This document shows, piece by piece, positions 50,256 through 50,571 of a stretch of DNA of 50,571 nucleotides; positions within the stretch are counted from its first letter, which is position 1, and each line of letters begins with the position of its first letter. Source of the stretch: Palleronia salina (GTDB lineage: Bacteria > Pseudomonadota > Alphaproteobacteria > Rhodobacterales > Rhodobacteraceae); the NCBI RefSeq assembly GCF_900141995.1, contig NZ_FQZA01000018.1, forward strand, positions 1 to 50,571. The letters run 5' to 3'. The translations under genes were made by a program, and so were the position numbers. The notes under the pieces are model-generated. The model was not told the origin of the DNA. It searched no databases and worked only from the letters and a program-made list of their open reading frames with translations.

Positions 50256-50571
50256 TGAGCTGCCCCAACCGAGTGGTCCAGGTTGATTGTTAGTGCATCG
50301 CTGGTCGCCGGTCGACGGCTATGATGCTCTCCGGCGCCGGAGGCCTGTAGCCCAAGGCGCTGTGGGGCCGGACGGTATTGTAGTGGCGACGCCACCGCTC
50401 GATGAGGATCTGGGCCTCACGGAGCGAATAGAAAACCTCTCCGTCGAGCAGCTCGTTGCGGAATCGAGCGTTGAAGCTTTCGCAGTAGCCGTTCTCCCAA
50501 GGTGAGCCAGGCTCGATGTAGGCGGTCTTGGCACCGACGGCGCCGATCCAGTCGCGGACCTTCAGAGCAAC
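50256..50571 (-). mobile_element. Terminal part of an IS3-family insertion sequence, running off the right edge
   Basis: The end repeat probably starts at TGAGCTGCCCCAACC (50256-50270), nine bases after the C45 gene stop. It contains the 3' third of an IS3 transposase reading leftward. Only one end is seen, so the target duplication and subgroup (IS407-like at a guess) remain open. Confidence 0.65.
50290..50571 (-). CDS. IS3-family transposase OrfB, C-terminal part (partial)
   Basis: 93 residues in frame to the edge, ending TAA at 50290. It contains PGSPWENGYCESFNARFRNE and RWRRHYNTVRPHSALGYRPP, the end of the rve integrase core with the third catalytic acidic residue (E of NGYCESF). The 5' part lies outside the window. 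No frameshift or stop interrupts the visible part. Confidence 0.85.
   Translation of the reverse strand, partial: VALKVRDWIGAVGAKTAYIEPGSPWENGYCESFNARFRNELLDGEVFYSLREAQILIERWRRHYNTVRPHSALGYRPPAPESIIAVDRRPAMH

Noticed and set aside
1-50571. CRISPR arrays, tRNA or rRNA genes, prophage genes
   Set aside because: No regularly spaced repeats, cloverleaf-like sequences or phage structural proteins were seen while reading both strands; short tRNA genes inside coding DNA cannot be fully excluded without a scan.

Overview
The window is a GC-rich (about 70% by eye), densely packed stretch of an alphaproteobacterial genome. The protein types and gene neighbourhoods (DAB bicarbonate pump, PuuR/GabT/GabD, frc/rha-type sugar ABC importer, dpp-type importer, 9-kb RibA/PTPS cluster) point to Rhodobacterales; this is a judgement from remembered families, not a search. 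Both ends run into insertion sequences: the first ten codons of an IS5-family transposase leave through the left edge, and the 3' end of an IS3-family transposase comes in through the right edge. This would fit a contig broken at repeats. No tRNA, rRNA or CRISPR was seen.

Layout. (1) 0.25-5.2 kb: dabB-dabA inorganic-carbon pump with a divergent LysR gene and a perfect palindrome between them. (2) 5.3-8.4 kb: NmrA-like reductase, DUF1772 protein, LysR gene and DUF4386 protein. (3) 8.4-16.4 kb: a carbohydrate system of two convergent operons, each behind the same 12-bp operator. One carries a LacI-HTH/PfkB fusion, a second PfkB kinase, an IF-2B-fold protein and a SIS isomerase; the other carries a sugar ABC importer. 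(4) 16.6-26.8 kb: glycosyltransferase, inositol-phosphatase-like, GTP cyclohydrolase II, MDR dehydrogenase, PTPS-like, methyltransferase and RibD-reductase genes, facing a CDP-alcohol phosphatidyltransferase, an LtaS/sulfatase-type enzyme and an LPG-synthase-type membrane protein. An FkbM methyltransferase gene sits inverted inside. (5) 26.9-27.5 kb: cytochrome b561. (6) 27.5-39.9 kb: dpp-type peptide importer plus M32 carboxypeptidase, divergent from a GntR-led operon of creatininase-like, PanE-like, SDR, NodB-type deacetylase/imidase and isoaspartyl-peptidase genes. (7) 40-50.2 kb: gabD and gabT, divergent from puuR, a 37-codon ORF, nitrilase, Orn/Lys/Arg decarboxylase, ATP-grasp ligase and C45 acyltransferase genes.

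How they work together. Region 3 reads as import, isomerisation and double phosphorylation of an unidentified sugar, controlled by a regulator that is itself a kinase homologue. Region 4 looks like synthesis of a pyrimidine- or pterin-derived molecule joined to sugar and membrane-lipid chemistry; I know no described pathway with this gene set. Region 6 couples uptake of peptides or cyclic amides to hydrolysis. Region 7 looks like amine formation, ATP-dependent amide ligation and amide hydrolysis feeding the GABA shunt under PuuR. Regions 4 and 7 are the best candidates for undescribed systems.
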